Origin: DATGZX01 sp035296965
GTDB lineage: Bacteria; Planctomycetota; Planctomycetia; Gemmatales; Gemmataceae
DNA length: 5,308 bases
Assembly: GCA_035296965.1 (NCBI GenBank)
Contig: DATGZX010000019.1
Coordinates: 1-5,308, forward strand
Direction: 5' to 3'
Shown: positions 1 to 5,158 of the stretch, one piece after another
How the letters are laid out: every line of letters starts with the position of its first letter
How positions within the stretch are numbered: position 1 is the first letter of the stretch
Made by a program: the position numbers and the translations under genes
Notes under the pieces: model-generated
Told to the model about the DNA's origin: nothing
The model's database searches: none
The model's input: the letters and a program-made list of their open reading frames with translations, nothing else

Positions 1-348
1 GGGCGGGTGCTGGGCAAGCCCGGGTCGCTCGAGCGGGCGATCGAACAGCTTCAGGCTCTCGCGGGACGCACCCACGAGCTGATCACCGCGCTCGTGGTAC
101 TGCGTGACGAGCAGTCATTCCGCCATACCGACGTCACCCGAATGCGCATGCGTCCGCTGACACGTCGTGAGATCGAGCGCTACGTGGAGCACGATCGGCC
201 GGTCGACTGCGCGGGCAGCTACAAGCTCGAGCAGCGGGGAATCGTGCTGTTCGAGAGCATCGAGACCGAGGACCACACGGCGATCACGGGTCTTCCGCTG
301 ATCCGCCTGACCAGCTTCTTACGCACACTTGGGCATGCCGTGCCGTAA
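1..348 (+). CDS. maf: Maf/YceF-type nucleoside triphosphate pyrophosphatase, C-terminal part (5' truncated by window edge)
   Basis: The frame is open from base 1 (G-R-V-L-G-K-P-G) to a TAA at 346-348, giving 115 residues, so the gene starts before the window. The residues match the C-terminal half of the Maf family, house-cleaning enzymes that hydrolyse non-canonical or modified nucleotides to the monophosphate and pyrophosphate in the cytoplasm. Visible landmarks are GKPGS, the LAGRTHELITALVV strand, the DRPVDCAGSYKLE motif, GIVLFESIE and the closing GLPLIRL...FLRTLG. The CAGSYK.E..GI.LFE pattern is closer to E. coli YceF (7-methyl-GTP pyrophosphatase) than to YhdE (dTTP/UTP). The N-terminal S-x-S-P-R nucleotide loop and catalytic residues lie outside the window. 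About 190 residues is usual, so roughly 75-80 are missing. Family assignment is firm; substrate is inferred. The C-terminus looks intact, so the insertion at 465 did not damage it. Confidence 0.93.
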   Translation, partial: GRVLGKPGSLERAIEQLQALAGRTHELITALVVLRDEQSFRHTDVTRMRMRPLTRREIERYVEHDRPVDCAGSYKLEQRGIVLFESIETEDHTAITGLPLIRLTSFLRTLGHAVP

Positions 349-459
349 ACTGGTCATCGGGGGCGATCGAGCCGCGGGAGACAGTCACGGACGCGGAAGG
401 TCGTTACCGAGCGAGGGGATGGCTAATGGAAATCGGCAAATGACGAATGAAAAAAGGAG

Positions 460-464
460 GACAC
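460..464. repeat. Left target-site duplication GACAC
   Basis: GACAC lies one base outside the left 58-bp terminal repeat. The same five bases lie one base outside the right repeat at 5066-5070. A 5-bp duplication is typical of Tn3-family and Tn7-like insertion. A 5-bp match alone could be chance, but its symmetric placement against both repeat ends makes duplication likely. The AGGAGG just before it (455-460) is not followed by a usable start codon. Confidence 0.65.
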
Positions 465-465
465 G

Positions 466-523
466 GGGTTCCGCTAGCAGCGGAGCAAAATCCAACGCCC
501 TGGCGTCCAATTTCCTGGACAGC
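466..523 (+). repeat. Left terminal inverted repeat, 58 bp
   Basis: The repeat begins GGGTTCCGCTAGCAG and ends CCTGGACAGC. It matches the reverse complement of 5007-5064 except at two positions: C versus T at repeat position 16 and A versus G at position 23. It contains an internal palindrome, ACGCCctGGCGT (495-506). After a gap, GGTCGCGAGGC (538-548) is also mirrored near the right end (4996-5006), so the similarity extends beyond the 58-bp core. Confidence 0.9.
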
Positions 524-551
524 AGCGCATTGCGGCTGGTCGCGAGGCAGC

Positions 552-593
552 CCGGTGTGTCTCATTTAACGTCCGTTCAATGAGACACGTCGG
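552..593. repeat. Strong hairpin just inside the left end (GTGTCTCATT / AATGAGACAC)
   Basis: A 10-bp perfect inverted repeat, GTGTCTCATT (557-566) and AATGAGACAC (579-588), continues inward through AACG/CGTT after one mismatch. It extends outward as CCG/CGG with G-T wobble pairs, so bases 552-593 fold almost end to end. On the minus strand it lies about 70-110 bases after the stop of the 277-aa gene, so it could end that transcript, although no T-run follows. A second GTCTCA-armed hairpin sits at a similar distance from the right end, so a structural role in the mobile element is also possible. Confidence 0.7.
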
Positions 594-645
594 CTCTGCC
601 GCAAAGGGGCGACCGTCGGATAAGGGTTCATTACGTTAAACGCAG

Positions 646-661
646 AAAGGTGCCAGGTCCC
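646..661. repeat. REP-like motif AAAGGTGCCAGGTCCC
   Basis: This motif sits beside the stop codon of the 277-aa gene. From memory, GGTGCCAGGT(A/C)CC-type words recur between genes in several high-GC bacteria, often as REP-like sequences linked to Y1-type transposases. Only one copy is visible here, so the assignment rests on recall and not on repetition within the window. Confidence 0.25.
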
Positions 662-664
662 GAC

Positions 665-1498
665 CTAAGGTTTGGCGATATCCTCTGGCTTCAGCGAAGG
701 CAATTTCGCCTTGAACTGTTTCTGCTTTTCTACGAGCTGACGTACTGGGTTCAACAACGCTATCTCGGACTTTGCTATTTCAGCAGCCGCATGTTCGGCC
801 CGTTTCTCTTTTGCCGCAAGTGAAGGCCTAGACCCCGGCTGCTTATCATCAAAGGTGGCGATAAACTTCTTACAGTTGGAACAGACTACGGAGACCTCCA
901 ACCAGGACCGCGTGGGTTTTGGAAGTCCGCCACCACTGTAAGGGGACACCTCATGACGAGGAATAGTCATTATGGTTACATGGGCATCAATATTTGACTT
1001 CCATTCATCTATAAACTGCGTCAATGTCGTGCATGAATCTTCAATTGAATATGAAAGATTTTTCTTCTCATTCTCATCTTTAAACCATTTGTAACGCTCT
1101 TGGAGTATGGCGATGTGGTCTGAACAGGATACAGAGTAAGCGGGCAGACTCGCATACCCAATGCGTTTAAACTGAGAAATTAGATCATCTACCTTAATGT
1201 CCAACTGTGATAAATACTCCAGCCTTTTATCTGGTGCGTTATGAAATTCTTGCATGGAACGCGTTAAACCTTCTGTTGATGCCCGTAGTGTGCCCAAATC
1301 TTCATCACGAATTATGTTTCTTACGGCTTGTGATAATGCACCTGTAAAATCAGTAAGGAGGTAATTCTGAAACTGCTCCTTGCTCATCGGATGCCCTATC
1401 ACGCCGAGGTCCGCCAGCTGCTGGGTGCAAATTGCGGAGCCCGCCCCGCTTAGAATCCCGTTACCAACCGTAAGCAGAATAGCGGCGAGGATTTCCAT
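665..1498 (-). CDS. Hypothetical protein, 277 aa, hydrophobic glycine-rich N-terminus and single CxxC
   Basis: I do not recognise this family. The ATG at 1498 is preceded by GAGG (1506-1509) at a 7-base spacing, a credible ribosome binding site; the stop is TAG. Residues 1-34 are hydrophobic and glycine-rich (LLTVGNGILSGAGSAI) with no positive N-terminal charge, so they look like a membrane-associating or packing helix and not a signal peptide. Residues 40-170 look mainly helical and charged (QAVRNIIRDEDLG, LSQLDIKVDDLISQFKRIG). Residues 198-215 form a strand-like stretch holding CSNC at 206-209; only one CxxC is present, so a zinc site would need a partner or a second chain. Residues 228-265 are Ala/Lys/Glu-rich and probably a coiled coil. 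Base composition is clearly more AT-rich than the flanking genes and the 725-aa gene, which suggests a separate foreign origin. It lies 404 bp downstream of the 725-aa gene on the same strand, so it probably has its own promoter. The gene call is good; the function is unknown. Confidence 0.8.
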   Translation of the reverse strand: MEILAAILLTVGNGILSGAGSAICTQQLADLGVIGHPMSKEQFQNYLLTDFTGALSQAVRNIIRDEDLGTLRASTEGLTRSMQEFHNAPDKRLEYLSQLDIKVDDLISQFKRIGYASLPAYSVSCSDHIAILQERYKWFKDENEKKNLSYSIEDSCTTLTQFIDEWKSNIDAHVTIMTIPRHEVSPYSGGGLPKPTRSWLEVSVVCSNCKKFIATFDDKQPGSRPSLAAKEKRAEHAAAEIAKSEIALLNPVRQLVEKQKQFKAKLPSLKPEDIAKP

Positions 1499-1698
1499 TG
1501 TAGTGCCTCATCAAATTGGAAAGCAGTTCCAGCATGCTGGGGTTACCTTGGCCTTGCTTCGCCACACCCCACGCGAGCGTGCCGGTTCACTTCCAACGAT
1601 TTTATCTGTCAGTTCATTCGGAAGTAAGTGAAATCTGAAACCCCTGGCGTACTGATTTTGCCGAGATGGGATTGTCTACATTTATACACTATCGCTCT

Positions 1699-1743
1699 TG
1701 GTTTTGTGCAGGATAACCCCCTTCATCCTTCACAAACCTCGTC
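1699..1743 (+). repeat. Dispersed direct repeat, copy A (TGGTTTTGTGCAGGAT...)
   Basis: TGGTTTTGTGCAGGAT is identical to 4512-4527. The match continues through ACCCCCTT and, after a looser stretch, ACCTCGTC (1736-1743 against 4554-4561). Both copies point the same way and lie either side of the 725-aa gene with its upstream MITE. This suggests a family of dispersed intergenic repeats or the boundary of a smaller module. Confidence 0.7.
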
Positions 1744-1838
1744 CTGAAAACGGCCCTTTATGTTGGACGTTACCCTAGGTTTTGCGGCCCCAAGTTTCTC
1801 GAGACGGCAAAGTTAGAATTGGCCCCCGTGATTGGTGA

Positions 1839-1890
1839 CCGGGTTCCGAAGCAACGGAGCAAACAAATAAACTTGGTCATCGGAACTCGG
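1839..1890. terminator. Stem-loop just after the 725-aa gene (weak terminator candidate)
   Basis: CCGGGTTCCG (1839-1848) and CGGAACTCGG (1881-1890) pair at 9 of 10 positions around a loop of about 32 bases. The stem starts about 13 bases after the minus-strand stop at 1903. No T-run follows on the minus strand and the loop is long, so intrinsic termination is doubtful. Its inner arm is also the start of a partial terminal-repeat copy, which may be the better explanation. Confidence 0.25.
1841..1863 (+). repeat. Internal partial copy of the terminal repeat
   Basis: This stretch starts GGGTTCCG and ends CGGAGCAAA, like bases 1-25 of the left terminal repeat (466-490). About 21 positions agree, with two mismatches and a one-base gap. 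It has the same orientation as the left end and therefore faces the right end as an inverted pair. Similarity fades after 1863. It lies 39 bases from the stop codon of the 725-aa gene, as if marking an older or inner end of a unit carrying that gene alone. Confidence 0.55.
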
Positions 1891-1902
1891 TATTGTCCTT
1901 CG

Positions 1903-4080
1903 TCAAGGCGGGCTTGGGCCGGGGAGACGATCCCCGTAACCGCCGAGACGGAGAAGGACTTCGAGAGTCAGGAAGTCGAGGCCGTTATAGACGGTGTTCC
2001 CCGCACCTCTTTTCAGTCGGGCGGCCTCGATCCAGCGGCTGCGCGTTGCCCAGTCGACGGTCAACGAGCGGGTACTTGGTCCTTGGGGCGGGCAGCTCTG
2101 GTGGAGCTGTTGGAGCGCAGGGACGACTGGTGCCATCAGCTGAGGTCGGGCTAGGACGACTGCTCGCAATGCGACGGCCCAAGGATTGTTGCACATGAAA
2201 GACTGTGTTGCGCCCACTACAAACGCCGGCTCGTTGATTGCGGATTCGAAACACATGCAAGCCAGCCCCAACTGGCGCTCGTCGGCGAAGCTATTCAGCT
2301 CGATCGAAGTCACGTCGAGAAAGTGCTCCCGGTTCCAACCGACGGGGACACTTATCTTGGGCTGATTCAGCAATTTCGCTGGGTCCAGGCTCAGAACAAA
2401 GGCATGGGACACAGCCACGGGAATCTCCCACTTTCCCTTCCCACCGCAGACCGGGCATCGCTTCATTCCGGACGCCAGTAGACCCTCGTCCACGCCTTTT
2501 GTTAGCAATCGTCCAAGGGCTTCTGTACCGATGACGACTCGCCCCAGGCTGATGGCGTAGGTCTTGCCAAGTAGACTCGTCCCCAGCTTGACCTCTCCCA
2601 GGTCCAGATTGCCCGTCAGGACATGCGTGCGCACGTCGAAGTGGAAGGTGCTCGTCGGAAGGGTCTGCGAGGCGCTGATTTCGACATCTCGAGTCCTTAA
2701 GGGGTCGGTGGGTCTAGGGTCGGGGACCCGAACCGAACCCCAGAAGTGTTTCGCGAGGACCTTGATCGTGCCAGTGATCGTGCTACCGCCCCACTCCAGG
2801 CTCTCCAGAGTTGTCTTGCCTTGGTTTCCATAGGTGTACCGCGTGTCCAGTAAGCCCTGGACGGACTGGCCAAAAGCGTTTTGACGCATATCGATCGTGC
2901 GATCTGGTACGCTCAGCCCAGTTCCATTACAGAGCCGGCAGAAATTGTTCTCGGCTGTTCGAATAAAAGCCCGCTGGAAGTAATCCTTGTTGGTGATCTG
3001 GGACGCCATCCGGCAAAGGAAACCGGCGGCGGCCCGAACGTCGGATCCGCGGCGGACCAGCGTACTGGCTCCGGGCATTTCGATCATGAAACGCTTGTCG
3101 ATCAGATAGTTGATCGCCGCATCCGCCTGGGAGCGAGCCAGTTGCACGTTTCCTGCATCGGTAGACCAGTGGCTGACAGCCCACCAACCCACGAACAGGT
3201 AGACCAACTGGTCTAGGCTCATTGCGGCATCGCCGTATTTATTTCGTAGTGTGTCGCTCGTGTAGTCGCTCTTGGTAATTCTGAAACCGCCGATGCTCAT
3301 TCCCGGATTGGGGTCGATCAACACGTGATCGCGCAAGAAGAAGCCAGGGACGGGGGAGGCGTCGTAGAGGGTCACGACCCCAGCCTGACAACCACGCAGG
3401 TTGTTGAGAATTGTCCGGATAACGTCTTCGGATCCACGCGGGTCTCCCCCCGCGAGAGCAACAAGGCGGGCCTCGCCAGCGAAGTTTAAGAGCGCAAATC
3501 CAGCGAAGAGCGTCTGGTCCGCAAACCACCTCTCCGTTCCGGAGCCACCCTCGGCAACGTGCCCGCTCAGAAGGAACTCCTGGAGGAATCGCTGGCGAAT
3601 TCTCTGATACTTGACACTGGTTGTGATCTCGACTCCACCGATCATCCGCCCCCTTGGGTTCGCAATGTTGCTCGCATCCACAGTCCAGACCCCATCGCGG
3701 AAGCCTCCGACCTCGTCAACCCTCCTGATCTGCGATTCGATCCCGTTGCCGAGAAGGGCCTGGATCCTCCAGTCACCACCGATATGGATGCGCTGATCAT
3801 TAACGGCGGCGTAGCTTTGCTGCGAACCCGTCAACGACACGCTGGTAAAAATGTTCCCGAGATCCTTGGGGTGATATAGCCGTATGGTGACGGACCCGGA
3901 GTCATTGTTTCTGAACTGGATCTGGCCAGAGGTGTATTGATTCGCCGTAGCGGTCTGGGCCATCTCGTGGCGGCCAGCCAAAGGCTCCTGACCGAACGCC
4001 GAACACACGCAGCCAACAAGAGCGACAAACGCCAAGACCTTTAACGACGGACAGGCCCAGCGCATCCGTGGCGAGTTCAT
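1903..4080 (-). CDS. Exported or lipid-anchored protein of unknown function, 725 aa, two DnaJ-like CxxCxGxG motifs
   Basis: I do not recognise this family. The start chosen is ATG at 4080, since GAGAGGGA (4087-4094) precedes it with GAGGG 7 bases away and the protein then opens with a proper signal sequence. A longer reading from 4125 adds 15 residues without a ribosome site. Residues 1-30 have a basic start (R5, R7, K14), a hydrophobic core VLAFVALVG, and either a lipobox LVGC (C24) or a cleavage site near AFG-QE (29-31). Residues ~50-140 look like a beta-rich domain (VTIRLYHP, IHIGGDWRIQ, DGVWTVDASNI). Residues ~150-385 and ~590-725 look largely helical. CRLCNGTG (381-388) and CPVCGGKG (542-549) match the DnaJ zinc-finger repeat; two such motifs could together hold one zinc ion. 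There is no J-domain, so this is not DnaJ. More cysteines occur at CMC (608-610) and C630. It ends at TGA (1903-1905). An envelope role is inferred; the activity is unknown. Confidence 0.85.
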   Translation of the reverse strand: MNSPRMRWACPSLKVLAFVALVGCVCSAFGQEPLAGRHEMAQTATANQYTSGQIQFRNNDSGSVTIRLYHPKDLGNIFTSVSLTGSQQSYAAVNDQRIHIGGDWRIQALLGNGIESQIRRVDEVGGFRDGVWTVDASNIANPRGRMIGGVEITTSVKYQRIRQRFLQEFLLSGHVAEGGSGTERWFADQTLFAGFALLNFAGEARLVALAGGDPRGSEDVIRTILNNLRGCQAGVVTLYDASPVPGFFLRDHVLIDPNPGMSIGGFRITKSDYTSDTLRNKYGDAAMSLDQLVYLFVGWWAVSHWSTDAGNVQLARSQADAAINYLIDKRFMIEMPGASTLVRRGSDVRAAAGFLCRMASQITNKDYFQRAFIRTAENNFCRLCNGTGLSVPDRTIDMRQNAFGQSVQGLLDTRYTYGNQGKTTLESLEWGGSTITGTIKVLAKHFWGSVRVPDPRPTDPLRTRDVEISASQTLPTSTFHFDVRTHVLTGNLDLGEVKLGTSLLGKTYAISLGRVVIGTEALGRLLTKGVDEGLLASGMKRCPVCGGKGKWEIPVAVSHAFVLSLDPAKLLNQPKISVPVGWNREHFLDVTSIELNSFADERQLGLACMCFESAINEPAFVVGATQSFMCNNPWAVALRAVVLARPQLMAPVVPALQQLHQSCPPQGPSTRSLTVDWATRSRWIEAARLKRGAGNTVYNGLDFLTLEVLLRLGGYGDRLPGPSPP

Positions 4081-4086
4081 GACTGG

Positions 4087-4094
4087 TCCCTCTC
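4087..4094 (-). promoter_or_regulatory. Ribosome binding site that decides the start of the 725-aa gene
   Basis: On the minus strand this reads GAGAGGGA, with its GAGGG core 7 bases before the ATG at 4080. The in-frame ATG further upstream, at 4125, has only TTTAGGCA before it. The internal start also places the signal peptide at the very N-terminus, so both lines of evidence agree. Confidence 0.75.
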
Positions 4095-4138
4095 GCTTGG
4101 AGAAGCCGAAATGAGCGAATTCCATTGCCTAAATGAAA

Positions 4139-4172
4139 GGCCCCGACCATGCGAAGTACGCACAGCGGGGCC
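4139..4172 (-). promoter_or_regulatory. GC-rich hairpin in the 5' region of the 725-aa gene, terminator- or attenuator-like
   Basis: GGCCCCG and CGGGGCC form a 7-bp stem, with an inner TGCG/CGCA stem (4150-4153 and 4159-4162). On the minus strand it is followed by CTTTCATTT, a weak T-rich tail. It stands about 60 bases before the ATG of the 725-aa gene and just inside the MITE insertion point. No minus-strand gene ends upstream, so it may block read-through into the gene or act as a leader structure. It could equally be a fortuitous repeat. Confidence 0.4.
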
Positions 4173-4180
4173 ACCATGAC

Positions 4181-4189
4181 TGCTAACCC
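4181..4189 (+). repeat. Target-site duplication TGCTAACCC, left copy of the MITE
   Basis: TGCTAACCC directly abuts the left inverted end at 4190 and is repeated exactly at 4418-4426, directly abutting the right end. The next base also matches (T in both), so the duplication could be read as 9 or 10 bp. Confidence 0.85.
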
Positions 4190-4417
4190 TAGGCTGATGC
4201 GAAGTTGCTATTGACAAGGTTTTAGAGGTCGTTTCGGGTGATCCGGTTTCGTTACGCTGGGCACAGGCATTGGGACCGGATTGCGGCAAAAAGGGCGATA
4301 TTGTGATGGTGGAAGTCCTCTTTCCTCCGGTCACGCGGCGCGCCCGTAACAAAAACAAAAGCGAGATGAACCGTTGTCTGCCAACTTGGCTGTCAAGGCC
4401 AACTTCGCATCAGCCTA
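4190..4417. mobile_element. MITE-like element, 228 bp, with 27-bp inverted ends and 9-bp target duplication
   Basis: The ends TAGGCTGATGCGAAGTTG (4190-4207) and its exact reverse complement (4400-4417) extend to 27 bp with 24 matches, closing at TTGACA (4211-4216) and TGTCAA (4391-4396). The flanking 9-bp direct repeat shows that this is a transposed unit. It is too short for a transposase and has no start codon in its one long open frame (4198-4440, +), so it would be mobilised in trans. It is nested inside the larger element, hence younger than it. It lies about 110 bp upstream of the 725-aa gene and probably replaced or altered that gene's upstream region. A 9-bp duplication occurs in several IS families, including parts of IS4 and IS256, so I do not assign one. 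Confidence 0.85.
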
Positions 4418-4426
4418 TGCTAACCC
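4418..4426 (+). repeat. Target-site duplication TGCTAACCC, right copy of the MITE
   Basis: This is an exact copy of 4181-4189 in the same orientation, immediately outside the right inverted end. Confidence 0.85.
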
Positions 4427-4511
4427 TGCCACACCGTGAGTAGGTTCTTCTTGCATCCTGATATCCCGGTTCCCCCGATTCAAGGGGGTTCTGGCCAGAT
4501 TTTTCGTTTTC

Positions 4512-4561
4512 TGGTTTTGTGCAGGATGACCCCCTTTACACTTACACTGCACGACCTCGTC
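4512..4561 (+). repeat. Dispersed direct repeat, copy B
   Basis: This partners copy A at 1699-1743. The first 16 bases are identical, followed by a near match through ACCCCCTT and ACCTCGTC at the end. The spacing between blocks differs by a few bases, so the copies have diverged. Confidence 0.7.
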
Positions 4562-4771
4562 ACCAGCAAATCGGTGTCATCTGCCGTACCCGATAGCCGA
4601 CGAATTGCCCCTTCATCTGGAGGATCTCGGACGACCTCGGATCATTGGGCCGCGCTAGGAACCGGACCATAACCGTCGCGGCTGTTCCGAGCGGCGTTGC
4701 ACGCTCCGGTTTGATCGATCGAAGCAATTTGCTGCGATGGGCGTCACCTCGAAGCCGGTGCGTCTTTTTGT

Positions 4772-4833
4772 GCAATCCACGCAGCCAGGGTCCTTGCCGC
4801 TACGTTTACGAATGCGGCCCCTGCGTGGATTGC
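4772..4833. repeat. 13-bp perfect inverted repeat with a 36-base spacer
   Basis: GCAATCCACGCAG (4772-4784) and CTGCGTGGATTGC (4821-4833) are exact reverse complements. The spacer has no evident gene. The arms could be a recombinase or regulator binding pair, or the remnant of a very small inverted-repeat element. There is no flanking duplication that I can see, and no adjacent gene whose transcript it would end. Confidence 0.7.
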
Positions 4834-4956
4834 CCCCCAAAGCACAGCCGACAACCAGTCTCATAAACCGGCCCTTAAACGAGATCCGCCGGGCGGCGAC
4901 GCGACGGCTAGCCCGGCAGGCCGATTCGCGTCTCGCAAACTCATCTCCATTTCAAA

Positions 4957-4994
4957 GTCTCACCAGTGGCCCGCTCGCCGGGAATTTGTGAGAC
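4957..4994. repeat. Hairpin just inside the right end (GTCTCAC / GTGAGAC)
   Basis: GTCTCAC (4957-4963) and GTGAGAC (4988-4994) are exact 7-bp arms around 24 bases. Its inner edge is followed by GGCCTCGCGACC (4995-5006), which mirrors GGTCGCGAGGC at 538-548. It corresponds in position and arm sequence to the hairpin at 552-593 near the left end. Confidence 0.55.
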
Positions 4995-5006
4995 GGCCTC
5001 GCGACC

Positions 5007-5064
5007 GCTGTCCAGGAAATTGGACGCCAGGGCGTTGGATTCTGCTCCACTGCTAGCGGAACCC
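5007..5064 (-). repeat. Right terminal inverted repeat, 58 bp
   Basis: Its reverse complement matches 466-523 at 56 of 58 positions. Read inward from the right end it starts GGGTTCCGCTAGCAG. The base outside it (5065) reads A on this strand, where the left end has G. Confidence 0.9.
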
Positions 5065-5065
5065 T

Positions 5066-5070
5066 GACAC
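5066..5070. repeat. Right target-site duplication GACAC
   Basis: These five bases are identical to 460-464 and lie one base outside the right terminal repeat. Joining the flanks across one copy gives a plausible empty site, AGGAGGACACAGCGC. Confidence 0.65.
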
Positions 5071-5158
5071 AGCGCATTACCGAGGGCACTGCCATCCGTC
5101 ACCTGCTATCTATCATCCATCCTTGCGTCGAGAATTTGCCACCCCACTCTCAGCCGAC

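Larger units (their letters stand above)
1499..1902. other. Intergenic region between the two cargo genes
   Basis: No convincing gene lies in this 404-bp gap. It contains the upstream region of the 277-aa gene, one copy of a dispersed repeat (1699-1743), and a partial copy of the element's terminal repeat (1841-1863). On the minus strand, a TATAAA at about 1682-1687 with TGCACA 18 bases upstream is a weak promoter candidate for the 277-aa gene, at a long distance. Short plus-strand frames here lack ribosome sites and family resemblance. Confidence 0.6.
4427..5006. other. Right-hand non-coding part of the large element
   Basis: No convincing gene is seen in about 580 bases. Several open frames of 69-84 codons overlap one another on both strands, are rich in Arg, Pro and Ser, and lack ribosome sites, as expected of chance frames in GC-rich DNA. 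There is no recognisable transposase or recombinase remnant. The region holds copy B of the dispersed repeat (4512-4561), a small CCCCC/GGGGG stem (4472-4488), a 13-bp inverted repeat (4772-4833) and the right subterminal hairpin (4957-4994). Confidence 0.6.
465..5065. mobile_element. Putative transposase-less transposon (about 4.6 kb) with 58-bp terminal inverted repeats and cargo genes
   Basis: The segment is bounded by inverted repeats at 466-523 and 5007-5064 that agree at 56 of 58 positions, and is flanked by the direct repeat GACAC. It sits between the 3' ends of two convergent core-type genes, neither disrupted. The end sequence GGGGTTCCGCTAGCAG resembles Tn3-family ends as I recall them (Tn4430 begins GGGGTACCGCCAGCA), and a 5-bp duplication fits that family. 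No transposase, resolvase or recombinase frame is visible, so the unit would have to be moved in trans, like a mobile insertion cassette or a Tn3-derived inverted-repeat element with passengers. The right outermost base is T where a perfect mirror of the left G would need C, so that end may have decayed by one base. Cargo is two minus-strand genes plus a nested MITE. The boundaries are well supported; the family assignment is inference. Confidence 0.72.

Noticed and set aside
455..470. AGGAGG after an A-run as the ribosome site of a gene interrupted by the insertion
   Set aside because: Neither the present sequence nor the reconstructed empty site has a start codon at a suitable distance.
329..583. 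84-codon plus-strand frame starting inside the maf-type gene
   Set aside because: It runs through the element's terminal repeat and hairpin with no ribosome site; it is a chance frame.
1819..3879. Plus- and minus-strand open frames of 60-111 codons overlapping the 725-aa gene
   Set aside because: They are shadow frames of a long gene with a signal peptide, ribosome site and coherent protein composition.
1903..4080. DnaJ-type chaperone assignment from the CxxCxGxG motifs
   Set aside because: There is no J-domain or HPD motif, only two motifs occur and they are 150 residues apart, and the protein is exported.
4081..4125. Longer N-terminus for the 725-aa protein starting at 4125
   Set aside because: No ribosome site precedes that ATG, whereas the ATG at 4080 has a strong one and puts the signal peptide at the start of the protein.
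4472..4488. CCCCC/GGGGG stem as a terminator
   Set aside because: Only 5 bp, with no T-run and no gene ending nearby.
4436..4991. Several overlapping open frames of about 70-84 codons on both strands
   Set aside because: They overlap one another, lack ribosome sites, have low-information Arg/Pro/Ser-rich composition and show no family resemblance.
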